Source: a bacterium
GTDB lineage: Bacteria > Patescibacteriota > Microgenomatia > Levybacterales > UBA12049
NCBI GenBank assembly: GCA_021780675.1
Contig: JAJXYH010000019.1
Coordinates: 1 to 47,059, forward strand
DNA length: 47,059 nucleotides
Direction of reading: 5' to 3'
Shown here: positions 30,778 through 39,235 of the stretch, piece after piece
Layout of the letters: the number at the start of each line of letters is the position of its first letter
How positions within the stretch are numbered: the stretch's first letter is position 1
The notes under the pieces: generated by a model
What the model saw: the letters and a program-made list of their open reading frames with translations, nothing else
What the model was told of the DNA's origin: nothing
The model's database searches: none
Position numbers and translations under genes: made by a program

Positions 30778-31849
30778 TAAACTTCTAAATTTGGATCTAA
30801 AATTACTAGCTCCTGTTTTTATCTTAATCGCAATAAGTTTAATGACTCTGTTTTCGATAAGCCCAGTTTTGGCAAGAAGTCAGGCTATTTTTGTAGGGAT
30901 TTCGTTTATTGCATATATTTTTTTTTCTAACTTCAATTTAAAAATCTTTCAATTTTATTCGATACCTATTTATCTTATTTCTATAGTTTTTTTAGTGCTT
31001 GTTTTTTTAATAGGGATTGAAAGCAGAGGCTCAATAAGATGGGTAGAAATATTGGGATTTAGGATACAATTTTCGGAAGTTTTAAAACCGTTCCTGGCAA
31101 TAAGTCTTGCAAGTTACTTATCTGAAAAAAGAACTTTTAATTTTGAAGTTCTAATAAAAACGTTTTTACTACTACTTCCTATTGTTTTTCTGATTTTTTT
31201 GCAGCCGGATCTTGGAGATGCGCTAATTTATGGAATGGTAGTTTTATGCATATTGATTTATTTAGGATTTTCCTTTAAATATTTCTTGGCAATTTTTGCA
31301 CCGCTATTTTTAATAGCGCCAATATTTTGGAATATTTTGCACGATTATCAAAAGCAGAGGATTTTAACTTTTCTTAACCCGGGGCAGGATCCGCTTGGAT
31401 TTTCTTATAATGTAATTCAATCTGTTATTGCAGTCGGGTCGGGTATGTTTTTAGGTAAAGGTTTGGGTCTTGGCACACAGTCGGGGTTAAAATTTTTACC
31501 TGAAAGACATACGGATTTTATTTTTGCAACACTTTCCGAGCAGCTTGGATTCGTAGGGGCAATTATCATTTTAATCGCCTTTGGATTTTTACTTTATAGA
31601 ATTTATAAGCATGTAGAACGAGCAGAGAATGTTTTTGCAAAAACTTTTTTTTCGATAATATTTTTTGCATTTCTCCTGCAGTTCTTTATTAATATTGGTA
31701 TGAATATAGGAATATTGCCAATTGTTGGGGTTACTCTTCCATTTGTTTCCTATGGGGGAAGCTCACTTTTATCCAACTTTATTTTCTTAGGATTAATGGT
31801 TTCTGTTGGTAAATCGGAGAAAAGGGGAGAAGTTCTAGAAATAAAGTAG
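30770..31849 (+). CDS. rodA: RodA-like SEDS peptidoglycan polymerase
   Basis: Second SEDS glycosyltransferase in the window, about ten membrane spans, 359 residues. Seen are IQFSEVLKPFLAISLASYL, LQPDLGDALI with the catalytic Asp region, GFSYNVIQSVIAVGSGMF, LPERHTDFIFATLSEQLGF and the C-terminal TLPFVSYGGSSLL. Being outside the dcw cluster it is probably the elongation polymerase RodA; no class B PBP or mreBCD lies beside it. ATG 30770 is preferred to TTG 30761. It overlaps ileS by 8 bases, an unusual pairing. Confidence 0.9.
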   Translation: MNSKLLNLDLKLLAPVFILIAISLMTLFSISPVLARSQAIFVGISFIAYIFFSNFNLKIFQFYSIPIYLISIVFLVLVFLIGIESRGSIRWVEILGFRIQFSEVLKPFLAISLASYLSEKRTFNFEVLIKTFLLLLPIVFLIFLQPDLGDALIYGMVVLCILIYLGFSFKYFLAIFAPLFLIAPIFWNILHDYQKQRILTFLNPGQDPLGFSYNVIQSVIAVGSGMFLGKGLGLGTQSGLKFLPERHTDFIFATLSEQLGFVGAIIILIAFGFLLYRIYKHVERAENVFAKTFFSIIFFAFLLQFFINIGMNIGILPIVGVTLPFVSYGGSSLLSNFIFLGLMVSVGKSEKRGEVLEIK

Positions 31850-31858
31850 ATTTTTTGT

Positions 31859-31864
31859 TATAAT
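31859..31864 (+). promoter_or_regulatory. -10 box before rplU
   Basis: TATAAT nine bases before the rplU ATG at 31874; predicted leader about 2-3 bases, no SD. The -35 is weak. Confidence 0.45.
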
Positions 31865-31873
31865 TAAAACCTC

Positions 31874-32182
31874 ATGAAATACGCAGTCATAAAAACAGGC
31901 GGAAAACAATACAAGGTAAAAGAAGGAGATATAATCGAAGTAGACAGACTAGCTGAAGAAACCGATAAAAAGGTGCTTTTTGATCAGGTCCTTCTTAAAG
32001 TTACAGATTCCGGAGTAAAAATCGGTGAACCTTATATTAAAGGAGAAAAAGTGGAAGCAAAACTTATGGATCAAATTAAAGGAGATAAAGTTAGGGTTTC
32101 CAAATTTAAGGCAAAAGTAAGATATAGAAGAGTAAACGGATTTAGAGCCAGTCTTTCAAAAGTTCTGGTAGAGAAAATTTAG
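31874..32182 (+). CDS. rplU: 50S ribosomal protein L21
   Basis: L21, 102 residues, binds 23S rRNA in the large subunit. It begins MKYAVIKTGGKQYKVKEGD and ends FRASLSKVLVEKI, both standard. Followed by rpmA (L27), its usual partner, but with a separate promoter in the 114-base gap. Confidence 0.97.
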   Translation: MKYAVIKTGGKQYKVKEGDIIEVDRLAEETDKKVLFDQVLLKVTDSGVKIGEPYIKGEKVEAKLMDQIKGDKVRVSKFKAKVRYRRVNGFRASLSKVLVEKI

Positions 32183-32223
32183 TTTAGCTTTTAAAATCAA
32201 TAGAATTGACTTACTTTGATATC

Positions 32224-32252
32224 TTGACGATTGTGAAAATAGTAGTTAAAAT
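32224..32252 (+). promoter_or_regulatory. Promoter of rpmA
   Basis: TTGACG (32224-32229), a 17-base spacer and TAAAAT (32247-32252), giving a leader of about 38 bases. Another TATAAT lies two bases before the start codon (32289-32294). Confidence 0.5.
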
Positions 32253-32268
32253 ATAGCAAGTTTTCACA
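32232..32268. promoter_or_regulatory. Inverted repeat TGTGAAAA-N21-TTTTCACA across the rpmA promoter
   Basis: Perfect 8-bp arms at 32232-32239 and 32261-32268, flanking the -10 box and the predicted transcription start. Candidate operator for the L27 gene; a long-loop RNA hairpin is unlikely because the left arm is upstream of the start. Confidence 0.35.
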
Positions 32269-32296
32269 TATTAGACAATATATTTTATTATAATAT

Positions 32297-32545
32297 ATGG
32301 CACATACAAAGGCGCAAGGCGCAGTAAAAGGTAACAGAGACTCAAGAGCAAAACGTTTAGGCGTTAAGGTTTATGGTGGTCAAAAAGTCATTGCCGGAAA
32401 TATTATTGTAAGACAAAAAGGAACAAAGTTTCATCCAGGAAGAGGTGTTTCCATGGGTAAAGATTTTACTTTGTTTTCTTTAATCGAAGGAACAGTTGGA
32501 TTTAAAACGCAAAAAGGCAAAACAATGGTTGAAGTTTCCAATTAA
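32297..32545 (+). CDS. rpmA: 50S ribosomal protein L27
   Basis: L27, 82 residues, whose N-terminus reaches the peptidyl transferase centre. The sequence [20 protein letters not shown] and [21 protein letters not shown] are standard. There is no Firmicutes-type N-terminal extension needing cleavage. The parB gene begins one base after its stop, suggesting co-transcription. Confidence 0.97.
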   Translation: MAHTKAQGAVKGNRDSRAKRLGVKVYGGQKVIAGNIIVRQKGTKFHPGRGVSMGKDFTLFSLIEGTVGFKTQKGKTMVEVSN

Positions 32546-32546
32546 C

Positions 32547-33365
32547 ATGGATAGAGTAGAACAAATTTCAGAATTAGACATAAACCTTCTTCAGACAAAT
32601 CCTTTGCAGCCAAGGGGAATTATTTCTCCCGAATCTCTCCAGGAATTAGTTGACTCAATCAGAGAACACGGCATTTTGGAGCCTATTGTAGTGGCAAAAA
32701 CACCGGCCGGTTACCAAATTATTGCAGGAGAAAGAAGATGGAGAGCATCCAAAGTATTAGGTCTTATTAAAGTGCCGGTAGTTATTAGGGAAACAACTCC
32801 CCAGGGAATGCTTGAAATGTCCATTGTAGAAAATGTTCAAAGAGAAGATTTAAATCCGATTGAAAGGGCCCAAGCATATAAAAGATTAATTGAAGAATTC
32901 GGACTTGGTACAAATGAAGTTGCCAGAAGAGTTGGTAAAAGCGCTCCGACAGTCTCCAACACAATTAGATTATTATCCCTACCCGATGCAATTAAAGACG
33001 CTTTGGTTGCAGGAGTAATAACAGAAGGTCATGTAAGACCGCTTATTTCATTGGGAGACAGTAAGTTAATGCTGGATTTGTTTAAAAAGATCTTAAAAGA
33101 AAGTAGCACTGTCAGGCAGACCGAAGAATTTGCAAGACAAGCTAAAGGAGAAATTGAGAAAAAAGAGCCAAGATCAAAGGTGCATAAGCTTTGGGTTCCT
33201 GAGCTTGACGAAATGTCTAAGAGTTTAGAAGAAAAAAGAGCTCTAAGCAAAGTTGCAATATCACAGTCCAGAACCCAGGCAAAAATCTCAATTTTTATTA
33301 AGGGAGATGTGGATGCTACAGGACCAAAAGTTAAGGAAATTTTTGAACTTCTAAGTAGGGACTAA
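32547..33365 (+). CDS. parB: ParB-like chromosome partitioning / nucleoid occlusion protein
   Basis: ParB/Spo0J family, 272 residues. The N-terminal ParB/Srx domain has NPLQPRG, IREHGILEPIVV and the CTP-binding GERRWRAS; then ENVQREDLNPIERAQAY and a helix-turn-helix (TNEVARRVGKSAPTVSNTIRLL). ParB proteins bind parS sites and slide as CTP clamps. No parA neighbour and no obvious parS were seen. ATG 32547 is chosen; the track start 32496 lies inside rpmA. Its stop overlaps the convergent lepB stop by 4 bases. Confidence 0.92.
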   Translation: MDRVEQISELDINLLQTNPLQPRGIISPESLQELVDSIREHGILEPIVVAKTPAGYQIIAGERRWRASKVLGLIKVPVVIRETTPQGMLEMSIVENVQREDLNPIERAQAYKRLIEEFGLGTNEVARRVGKSAPTVSNTIRLLSLPDAIKDALVAGVITEGHVRPLISLGDSKLMLDLFKKILKESSTVRQTEEFARQAKGEIEKKEPRSKVHKLWVPELDEMSKSLEEKRALSKVAISQSRTQAKISIFIKGDVDATGPKVKEIFELLSRD

Positions 33366-33952
33366 TTGCCTCTATAAGGGTTATTAATAAATCTCATTCT
33401 GTTTATCGGCCAGTAGACAAAGCTTGATTTACCAATTACTTCGGACATTTTTACAAATCCCCACTCGCGCGAATCCGAGCTTGCCATGCGGTTATCGCCA
33501 AGCACAAAATACTCATTACTCGGAACAGTAATGGCCTGATTATCCAAAAGGAATGCTTCTCCGTATGTTTTAATATCACTTGCAATGTATTTTTTTTCGT
33601 CAAGAAGCTTACCATTAACATAAACGTCGCCGTTTTTAAGCATTATTGTATCTCCCGGAAGACCAATTACTCTTTTTATATAATCTTTATCAGGTTCAGG
33701 AGGTGCGTTAAAAACAATTACATCCCCTCTTTGTAGTTTTCCAAAAGAAGCGTGATAAAAGCCAAAGTTTTCAAATCCGATAAGATTAGTTAAAACGTAT
33801 TCCTGATTCCAAAAATTTGGGTACATAGATTCACCCTTTACCTCGAAAGGCCTAAAAAGTGTGACGTAGATAAAAAGAAATATAGCTGCGGCGATTAGAA
33901 AAGTTTGGACGGTATCTAAGAGAAAGTAGTAAATTATTCGTAGATATTTCAT
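33362..33952 (-). CDS. lepB: Signal peptidase I (LepB type)
   Basis: Bacterial type I signal peptidase cleaving Sec signal peptides, 196 residues. One membrane span (about 15-33), KGESMYPN with the nucleophile Ser42, DYIKRVIGLPGD with the general-base Lys93, and the late GDNRMASSDSREWG box. The Ser-Lys dyad separates it from the SipW-type Ser-His enzyme at 19883, so the cell has two export-processing classes. ATG 33952 is preferred to TTG 33958; it lies nine bases after the promoter. Confidence 0.95.
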   Translation of the reverse strand: MKYLRIIYYFLLDTVQTFLIAAAIFLFIYVTLFRPFEVKGESMYPNFWNQEYVLTNLIGFENFGFYHASFGKLQRGDVIVFNAPPEPDKDYIKRVIGLPGDTIMLKNGDVYVNGKLLDEKKYIASDIKTYGEAFLLDNQAITVPSNEYFVLGDNRMASSDSREWGFVKMSEVIGKSSFVYWPINRMRFINNPYRGN

Positions 33953-33961
33953 TAACAATTT

Positions 33962-33990
33962 ATTTTCCCAGAAGTTTAGGACTTTGTCAA
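33962..33990 (-). promoter_or_regulatory. Promoter of lepB sharing its -35 with the tRNA promoter
   Basis: On the minus strand TTGACA (33985-33990), a 17-base spacer and GAAAAT (33962-33967), nine bases before the ATG. The -35 overlaps that of the tRNA promoter on the other strand. Confidence 0.45.
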
Positions 33991-34012
33991 CGAAAGGATA
34001 ATGTGGTATATT
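33984..34012 (+). promoter_or_regulatory. Promoter of tRNA-Val
   Basis: TTGTCA (33984-33989), a 17-base spacer and TATATT (34007-34012), six bases before the mature tRNA 5' end. Confidence 0.6.
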
Positions 34013-34018
34013 TATGCA

Positions 34019-34090
34019 GGACTTGTAGCTCAGTGGTAGAGCGCTTCATTCACATTGAAGAAGTCAGAGGTTCGAGTCCTCTCAGGTCCA
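34019..34090 (+). tRNA. tRNA-Val, anticodon CAC
   Basis: A full cloverleaf of 72 bases: acceptor GGACTTG with CAGGTCC (one G-T pair), D-arm GCTC/GAGC, anticodon stem CTTCA/TGAAG with loop TTCACAT so the anticodon is CAC (reads GTG), T-arm AGAGG/CCTCT with TTCGAGT, and discriminator A. The 3' CCA is not encoded and must be added by the CCA enzyme. It has its own promoter; the secreted-protein gene follows 19 bases later with no terminator between. Confidence 0.95.
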
Positions 34091-34109
34091 CTGCCCCTGA
34101 AGACTTAAA

Positions 34110-34712
34110 ATGAAAAAATTAATTTTTGCATTCATATTACTATTACTATTAATACCGGTCGTTTTAATTTACTTTAAAGGTGGTTTTTCTGCCAGGAACA
34201 ACAATGCAGTAAATATAAATAATAGTAGTTCAACAACTACAAGCAGCAGTAAAAGCTTTGATTTTGCAAAAGACGGGTTTTTAAATCCCGATAATGTTGC
34301 TTTTCCAGGAAATGCTAATTTTATAAAGGCAAAAAGCAGTGAGGATTTAGGTAAAACAGCGCTATATTATGACTATAACCCATATCCATTATCAGGTACG
34401 GAATGGGCTTATACAAAAAAAGTAAATAACGAACAGGAGTATAAGAATGCATTGCAGATTTTTGACGGTTTTTATAATGCTCAAGTCCAAAAAAATGGTT
34501 GGAATAATGAATTAACCGTGGAAAGCCATAATGTTCAGCCAATTGCCGCAGACAGCCCCGCAGGGCATTTATACGGCTACATAAAGTATGTAAATGGCAA
34601 TATCCAGGAAATACTTCTTTACGATCAAAAAGACAGCCTACAGTACCCTACAAACGTTCAATTCAGGGTCTTTTTAAGCGACGTTAAAGCACTCAAAGAC
34701 GTAGTTAAATAA
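34110..34712 (+). CDS. Secreted or membrane-anchored protein, function unknown
   Basis: A 200-residue protein not recognised. It has an N-terminal membrane anchor or signal (residues 3-23, LIFAFILLLLLIPVVLIYF), an Asn/Ser/Thr-rich linker, and an outer domain of about 140 residues containing PGNANFIKAKSSEDLG, an alternating Tyr/Asp stretch and GYIKYVNGNIQEILLYDQ. The linker of this composition is common in surface proteins. It lies just downstream of the tRNA gene and may be read from the tRNA promoter. Confidence 0.6.
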   Translation: MKKLIFAFILLLLLIPVVLIYFKGGFSARNNNAVNINNSSSTTTSSSKSFDFAKDGFLNPDNVAFPGNANFIKAKSSEDLGKTALYYDYNPYPLSGTEWAYTKKVNNEQEYKNALQIFDGFYNAQVQKNGWNNELTVESHNVQPIAADSPAGHLYGYIKYVNGNIQEILLYDQKDSLQYPTNVQFRVFLSDVKALKDVVK

Positions 34713-35437
34713 CTTAACTTAAAAATACTTGATTTTTTACCTGAAAGATGTGCATAAATTAATTATGCCTTTAATTGAGTCAACTGACAATTTAAAAAGT
34801 GATATTACTTCAAGTAAACCACGTGATGAATAGGGAAAATTTATAAAAGTGCTAGATATTGTTCCTTCTAAAAATATTGTAAAGAATTTTCTTTTAAGCC
34901 ACACTGGTAATTATAAAAATCAAGATGATATTCTAGATATAAAGATTGGTAATCCGTTAGGTAGAATAGTAAAGTAACTGGAGGATATTAAAAGACAAAA
35001 GGCTTTCTCTTTTACTTTTAAAGGAAGCTTGGAGATCGCTGGGGTTATTTTGACTTTGTCATTATTTGGAATATTTGGTGTAAGTCAAATCTTATGTGAA
35101 AAAGGAATTCAAACTCATGCTGGAATGGTGAAAGTGTTAAATTATAAAGAAATTTATACTTAAAAAGTTCCAATATTATCATACTTTACTGAATTAGTTT
35201 CTCCTCCAGCTAAATTAATTAAGAATAGAACAATTTTGGTAAAAAATGATTTAAGTACATTATATTTACCCTTTTCAGATATAACAGATATTGCAAAGTA
35301 CTCTAATAAGTCAGTAATAGTAACAGGAAAATTTAATTCTTGTTTAAGCACCCTAACCATAAATGATTCAAGTGCAATAGAAGAGTATACTTAGTGATTA
35401 ATGAGCCTCATTAAATGTTATAATACCGTATAAAACT
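34713..35437. other. 725-base gap occupied mainly by a pseudogene
   Basis: The gap holds the three-stop pseudogene 34765-35394 with remains of its promoter, and the -10 boxes of the next gene (TATAAT at 35419-35424, 13 bases before its ATG). Confidence 0.7.
34765..35394 (+). pseudogene. Membrane protein pseudogene with three in-frame nonsense codons
   Basis: One frame of 210 codons runs from ATG 34765 to TAG 35392 without frameshift but with stops at 34831 (TAG), 34975 (TAA) and 35161 (TAA). The translation is clearly protein-like: a soluble N-terminal part (VPSKNIVKNFLLSHTGNYK), one membrane span (IAGVILTLSLFGIFGV), and an outer domain (VSPPAKLIKNRTILVKND, YSNKSVIVTGKF, LSTLTIND). A TTGATT and CATAAA promoter pair remains upstream, the latter six bases before the ATG. 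Absence of frameshifts suggests recent decay. Recoding is unlikely because TAA and TAG end the neighbouring genes. Family unknown. Confidence 0.75.
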
Positions 35438-36451
35438 ATGAAAATTTTATTTTTCGCAAGATTATTTTATCCACATATTGGCGGAGTGGAGAAGCATGTT
35501 TTAAAAATTAGTAAGATTCTAATTAACAAAGGATACACGGTTACAGTGATAACGGAAAATTATCAATCGCTTCCTCCGACTGCTAAGTTTGAGGGAATTA
35601 ACATTATAAGGATTAATGCAGGCAGTAATGATTGGTTTAAGAAATTTAGAGTATGGAGAGAGTTATTTAAGCATTTTCAAATAATCAAAAATGCTGATAT
35701 TGTTCATTGTCATGATATTTTTTTCTGGTATTTACCCTTCAGATTTATATTTCCGTTTAAAAATAATTATGTAACCTTTCACGGATACGAAGGAAATAAC
35801 ATTCCAAATACTAGATCTATATTTATGCATAAATTAGCAGAAAAATTTTCTAATGGTAATTTGTGTATTGGCAATTTTTATAAAAAATGGTATGGAACCA
35901 ATGCAACGCTAGTTAGTTTTGGTGCTGTTGATAAAAAAATACTAACTCAAAGTACAAAGGATAATAAAATTACAAAGGATGCGATGTTTTTGGGAAGATT
36001 AGAGAAAGAAACAGGAATTATGGAGTATTTAAAAGCGATAAAAGAATTAAAGCTAAGTTTAGATGTGTATGGCAACGGAAGTTTAGAAGAGGAAGCAAGA
36101 AAATACGTAAAAGACAATAATTTAAAGATAAATTTTAAAGGATTTGTTGAAAATGCAACAGACTATATTAAAGATTACAGATACATTTTTACATCGAGGT
36201 ATCTTGGAATTTTAGAGGCGATGGCTTCTAAAAGACCGGTATACGCAATTTATAATAATAAAACAAAAAAGGATTATCTTGAAATGACACCCTTTTCTAA
36301 ATGGGTATTGATTTCAAAAAATGAAGAAGATCTTGTAAAGAAGTTTAATAGTTCCAATATGTATGTTGATAAAGCCTATTCCTGGGTAAAAAGCCAAACG
36401 TGGGAAAACATGACAAACTTATATTTAATACTTTGGGAATTGAAACTATAG
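35438..36451 (+). CDS. GT4-family glycosyltransferase
   Basis: A GT-B fold enzyme, 337 residues, soluble or membrane-associated on the cytoplasmic side. It opens with LFYPHIGGVEKHVLKISKIL, the typical start of GT4 retaining enzymes, contains ADIVHCHDIFFWYLP, MFLGRLEKETGIMEYLKAI in the nucleotide-sugar half, and ILEAMASKRPVYA close to the donor-binding E-x7-E element. Sugar and acceptor are unknown; surface-glycan assembly is likely from context. It meets the minus-strand acyltransferase stop to stop. Confidence 0.85.
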   Translation: MKILFFARLFYPHIGGVEKHVLKISKILINKGYTVTVITENYQSLPPTAKFEGINIIRINAGSNDWFKKFRVWRELFKHFQIIKNADIVHCHDIFFWYLPFRFIFPFKNNYVTFHGYEGNNIPNTRSIFMHKLAEKFSNGNLCIGNFYKKWYGTNATLVSFGAVDKKILTQSTKDNKITKDAMFLGRLEKETGIMEYLKAIKELKLSLDVYGNGSLEEEARKYVKDNNLKINFKGFVENATDYIKDYRYIFTSRYLGILEAMASKRPVYAIYNNKTKKDYLEMTPFSKWVLISKNEEDLVKKFNSSNMYVDKAYSWVKSQTWENMTNLYLILWELKL

Positions 36452-37468
36452 TTATTTTTTTAATCTTCTTTGTCTTAAAATATCAATTGGTTTTTCAAGA
36501 GTAATTACCATCACTTCAGATATAATTAAAGTAATTATTATAATAGATAATACAAATAAATTCTGTGATGTTTTGTAGTGAACTACATTTACTAACATAG
36601 TAATAACTAATACATGTATTAGATAAACTGGATAGGATAAATCACCGATCATTTGATCAATTTTTAATTTGTTAGTTAATTTAAAAATAAATGGAATTGA
36701 AATAGTTAATAAACCTAAATATCCCCATGATTTAAAATCTAACCAATGATACTGTAATGTAAAAGAAAATGCATTATAAAAAATGGTAATAGTTATTGTT
36801 GAGATAAGTACTGCAAGTAGATTTTTGGTTGGAATGTTTTTCTGTTTAAAATTTTTATAAATTTTGTAAGAGATAGCTCCTAAGAGAAAAAAAACAATTT
36901 CAGCTGGAAAAAATCTGTCTGTTGTTGGATCTCCATTTAATCTTAAAATTACAAAAACAATAAATCTAATAAATACACTAATGAGTATTAATAAAGATAT
37001 AAATTTAGTACTGCGTTTTACTATAAAGGGTGCTACTAAGTAAAATAATATCTCTAGAACCAATGTCCAAGCTTGAGATATCAGCATAGCTTCATTAAAA
37101 TTTGGATTTATAGTTAAGTAATCAAATCTAAATAGTACTGTTATATCTCTCAATAAATTACTAATACCATCCAATGATAATGAATATAAATTAAGCGCGC
37201 TTGGAATAAAAAAATAAAAACTAATAAGTGAAAGAATTAAAGTGAACCAATAAATAGGATAAATTCTAAGAAACCTATTTGTAATAAATAACTTGAAGGA
37301 GCCATTTTTATTTACGTACTTTTCGTTTAAAATTAAAGACATATAAAATCCAGAAATTACGAAAAATCCTCTTACTGCTGCATCCCTACCTAAAAGATTA
37401 TTACCAAAAATAGGATAAGAATGTGAAATGAGTACGCTTAAAGCAAATAATAATCTAAGAATTCCCAT
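36452..37468 (-). CDS. Acyltransferase 3 family membrane protein (OafA/YrhL-like)
   Basis: An integral membrane acyltransferase of 338 residues with about ten spans. The start GILRLLFALSVLISHSYP carries the conserved R-x10-H pattern, and RGFFVISGFYMSLIL and RFLRIYPIYWF are family signatures. Members O-acylate sugars in polysaccharides or lipids outside the cytoplasm, matching the glycan context. Last gene of a minus-strand run beginning at 42428. The stretch looks more AT-rich than the dcw cluster (by eye). Confidence 0.88.
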   Translation of the reverse strand: MGILRLLFALSVLISHSYPIFGNNLLGRDAAVRGFFVISGFYMSLILNEKYVNKNGSFKLFITNRFLRIYPIYWFTLILSLISFYFFIPSALNLYSLSLDGISNLLRDITVLFRFDYLTINPNFNEAMLISQAWTLVLEILFYLVAPFIVKRSTKFISLLILISVFIRFIVFVILRLNGDPTTDRFFPAEIVFFLLGAISYKIYKNFKQKNIPTKNLLAVLISTITITIFYNAFSFTLQYHWLDFKSWGYLGLLTISIPFIFKLTNKLKIDQMIGDLSYPVYLIHVLVITMLVNVVHYKTSQNLFVLSIIIITLIISEVMVITLEKPIDILRQRRLKK

Positions 37469-37471
37469 ATC

Positions 37472-39235
37472 TTATTTAAATTTTATTATATATTTTGATG
37501 AAAAAAATAAAGAAATTAAAATAATAAATGATAGAAAGCTTGTAAGGTTTCCAATATTTATAATGTTAGTATTTTCAAATTTAGCCTCAATTATATATAA
37601 CCCAGGTTTTAAATTAAATGATATAGCCCCAAATTTTAATGGGTTTTCAATGTTTAAATGTATAGGTTTACCATTAGCATAAACATTCCATCCCGGAAAA
37701 TAATATGTATTATCAATGATATTTAAGTTTGTTGATGCTGATACTATGTATTTATGTAATATTGGCGTTCTCTCAATTTCTTTATATTGTCCTTTACCTG
37801 AAATAATTACTAAATGAGATTTTGGATGGTTTAAAACTAAGGTATCAGCTATAGGTAAACGTGTATTTAATCTATGAAGATACAATGGATTATTAGGTTT
37901 AAAATATTCACTATACATAATCCAAGTGTTCTGATATTCATTTGGATTGGGCGGAACCATTTTCCGATTTCCCCAATTTAAAACAGTGGACAATACTACA
38001 AATAGGCAAAATAGTATTAATATTTTATTATTCCATTTTTTTACAATAAATGCTGATAAAAACGATGTAAAAAAGGCAATTGGTATTAGCATCCTCCATG
38101 GTAAAACAAAGGATTTAAAGAAAAATATATTATTCCATAATGGTGCTGTAAAAGATAGCATCATGCAAAAACTTATAAATGTAAATAGTAAAATTAAAGT
38201 TACTGCTAAGGTCTCTTTTTTAGGAAATTTTGATTTTATTAATAAAATAGTTCCTAAAATAAATATAAATAGATGGGGGTATCCAACGATTAATCTTAGT
38301 TCTCCTTGATTGCCTTGAAATAATAAACCATATCTTGCAGGGGAGAATAAATAGTACCAAATGGGGAAAAAGGCTTCTTTGGTGTATTTTACCACAACAT
38401 TAGGGTTATACCAGGTATATTTTATTTCAGATAGTGCTGGGAAAACATAATAAGCAGTTAACCCGGCTCCCAAGACACAGGCAATAATTAAATGTACTAA
38501 CTGTTTTTTGTCTTTTAATTTAAATAGAGCGTATAAAATAGACAGAGGGATTATCATAAAAGCACTACTGGAATGTGCAAGCGTAAGTAATAGTAAATTA
38601 ATTGCAAATAAACTGACATATATATTTTTGCCATCAGCTATTTTTTTGGCAAATAAGAAACTTAAAGGAATAAAAATAAACGCTGCATCTGTTCCAACAG
38701 ACACTCTAAAATGCATTTCTATAAAGCGTATTGGAGCAAAAAGATAGAGCAGTGATGCAACAAAAGCAGATTTATCACCATATTCATCCTTAATAAATAA
38801 ATACATTGTAATACCTGAAAGAATGTATGAAGAAGCAAGGAAAAGCTTCATACTGTTGATAAATGAAAATCCGATAAAGTGGAAAACTGATCCAATATAG
38901 AATGGAAGCATATATTCAAACATGAAGTTAGGGCAACCATATCCTCCGCAAAAATCAGCACCCCAGCGTGGCACTAATATTCCTAATTTTAGATTATTGT
39001 AAAATCCTTGAAGGTAAGCGCTGTGTAAAGATAGATCACCTGCTTGATAAGTCCCCTCTCTGAAAATACTTATTATTGGTAATATCGAAATTAAGATTAG
39101 TAAAAAAAATAAATTTATCTTTTTTTTGGGATATATAAATTTATAAAATAAAATTGATAAACCTAATAATGTGGAAAACAGAAGGCTAGCAAAAACCATT
39201 CTGTAAGGATCAGGGTATAATAGATTCATTATCAT
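37472..39235 (-). CDS. Large polytopic membrane protein (6-pyruvoyl-tetrahydropterin-synthase-related / YfhO-like), copy 2
   Basis: A 587-residue protein with about 13 spans. It has a GT-C layout: an acidic first outer loop (TYQAGDLSLHSAYL), PRWGADFCGGYGCPNF, a central hydrophobic block and a C-terminal outer domain with YYFPGWNVYANGK before a final span. YFPGW near the end is common in the PTPS-related and YfhO-like membrane proteins, thought to be glycosyltransferases. It is a paralog of the 40656-42428 gene (shared PKKxINLFFLLILIS). Start overlaps the methyltransferase stop by 4 bases. Confidence 0.7.
   Translation of the reverse strand: MIMNLLYPDPYRMVFASLLFSTLLGLSILFYKFIYPKKKINLFFLLILISILPIISIFREGTYQAGDLSLHSAYLQGFYNNLKLGILVPRWGADFCGGYGCPNFMFEYMLPFYIGSVFHFIGFSFINSMKLFLASSYILSGITMYLFIKDEYGDKSAFVASLLYLFAPIRFIEMHFRVSVGTDAAFIFIPLSFLFAKKIADGKNIYVSLFAINLLLLTLAHSSSAFMIIPLSILYALFKLKDKKQLVHLIIACVLGAGLTAYYVFPALSEIKYTWYNPNVVVKYTKEAFFPIWYYLFSPARYGLLFQGNQGELRLIVGYPHLFIFILGTILLIKSKFPKKETLAVTLILLFTFISFCMMLSFTAPLWNNIFFFKSFVLPWRMLIPIAFFTSFLSAFIVKKWNNKILILFCLFVVLSTVLNWGNRKMVPPNPNEYQNTWIMYSEYFKPNNPLYLHRLNTRLPIADTLVLNHPKSHLVIISGKGQYKEIERTPILHKYIVSASTNLNIIDNTYYFPGWNVYANGKPIHLNIENPLKFGAISFNLKPGLYIIEAKFENTNIINIGNLTSFLSFIILISLFFSSKYIIKFK

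Noticed and set aside
35160-35360. 66-aa minus-strand ORF in the gap
   Set aside because: It is antisense to the three-stop pseudogene, whose plus-strand translation is far more protein-like and spans the whole gap.
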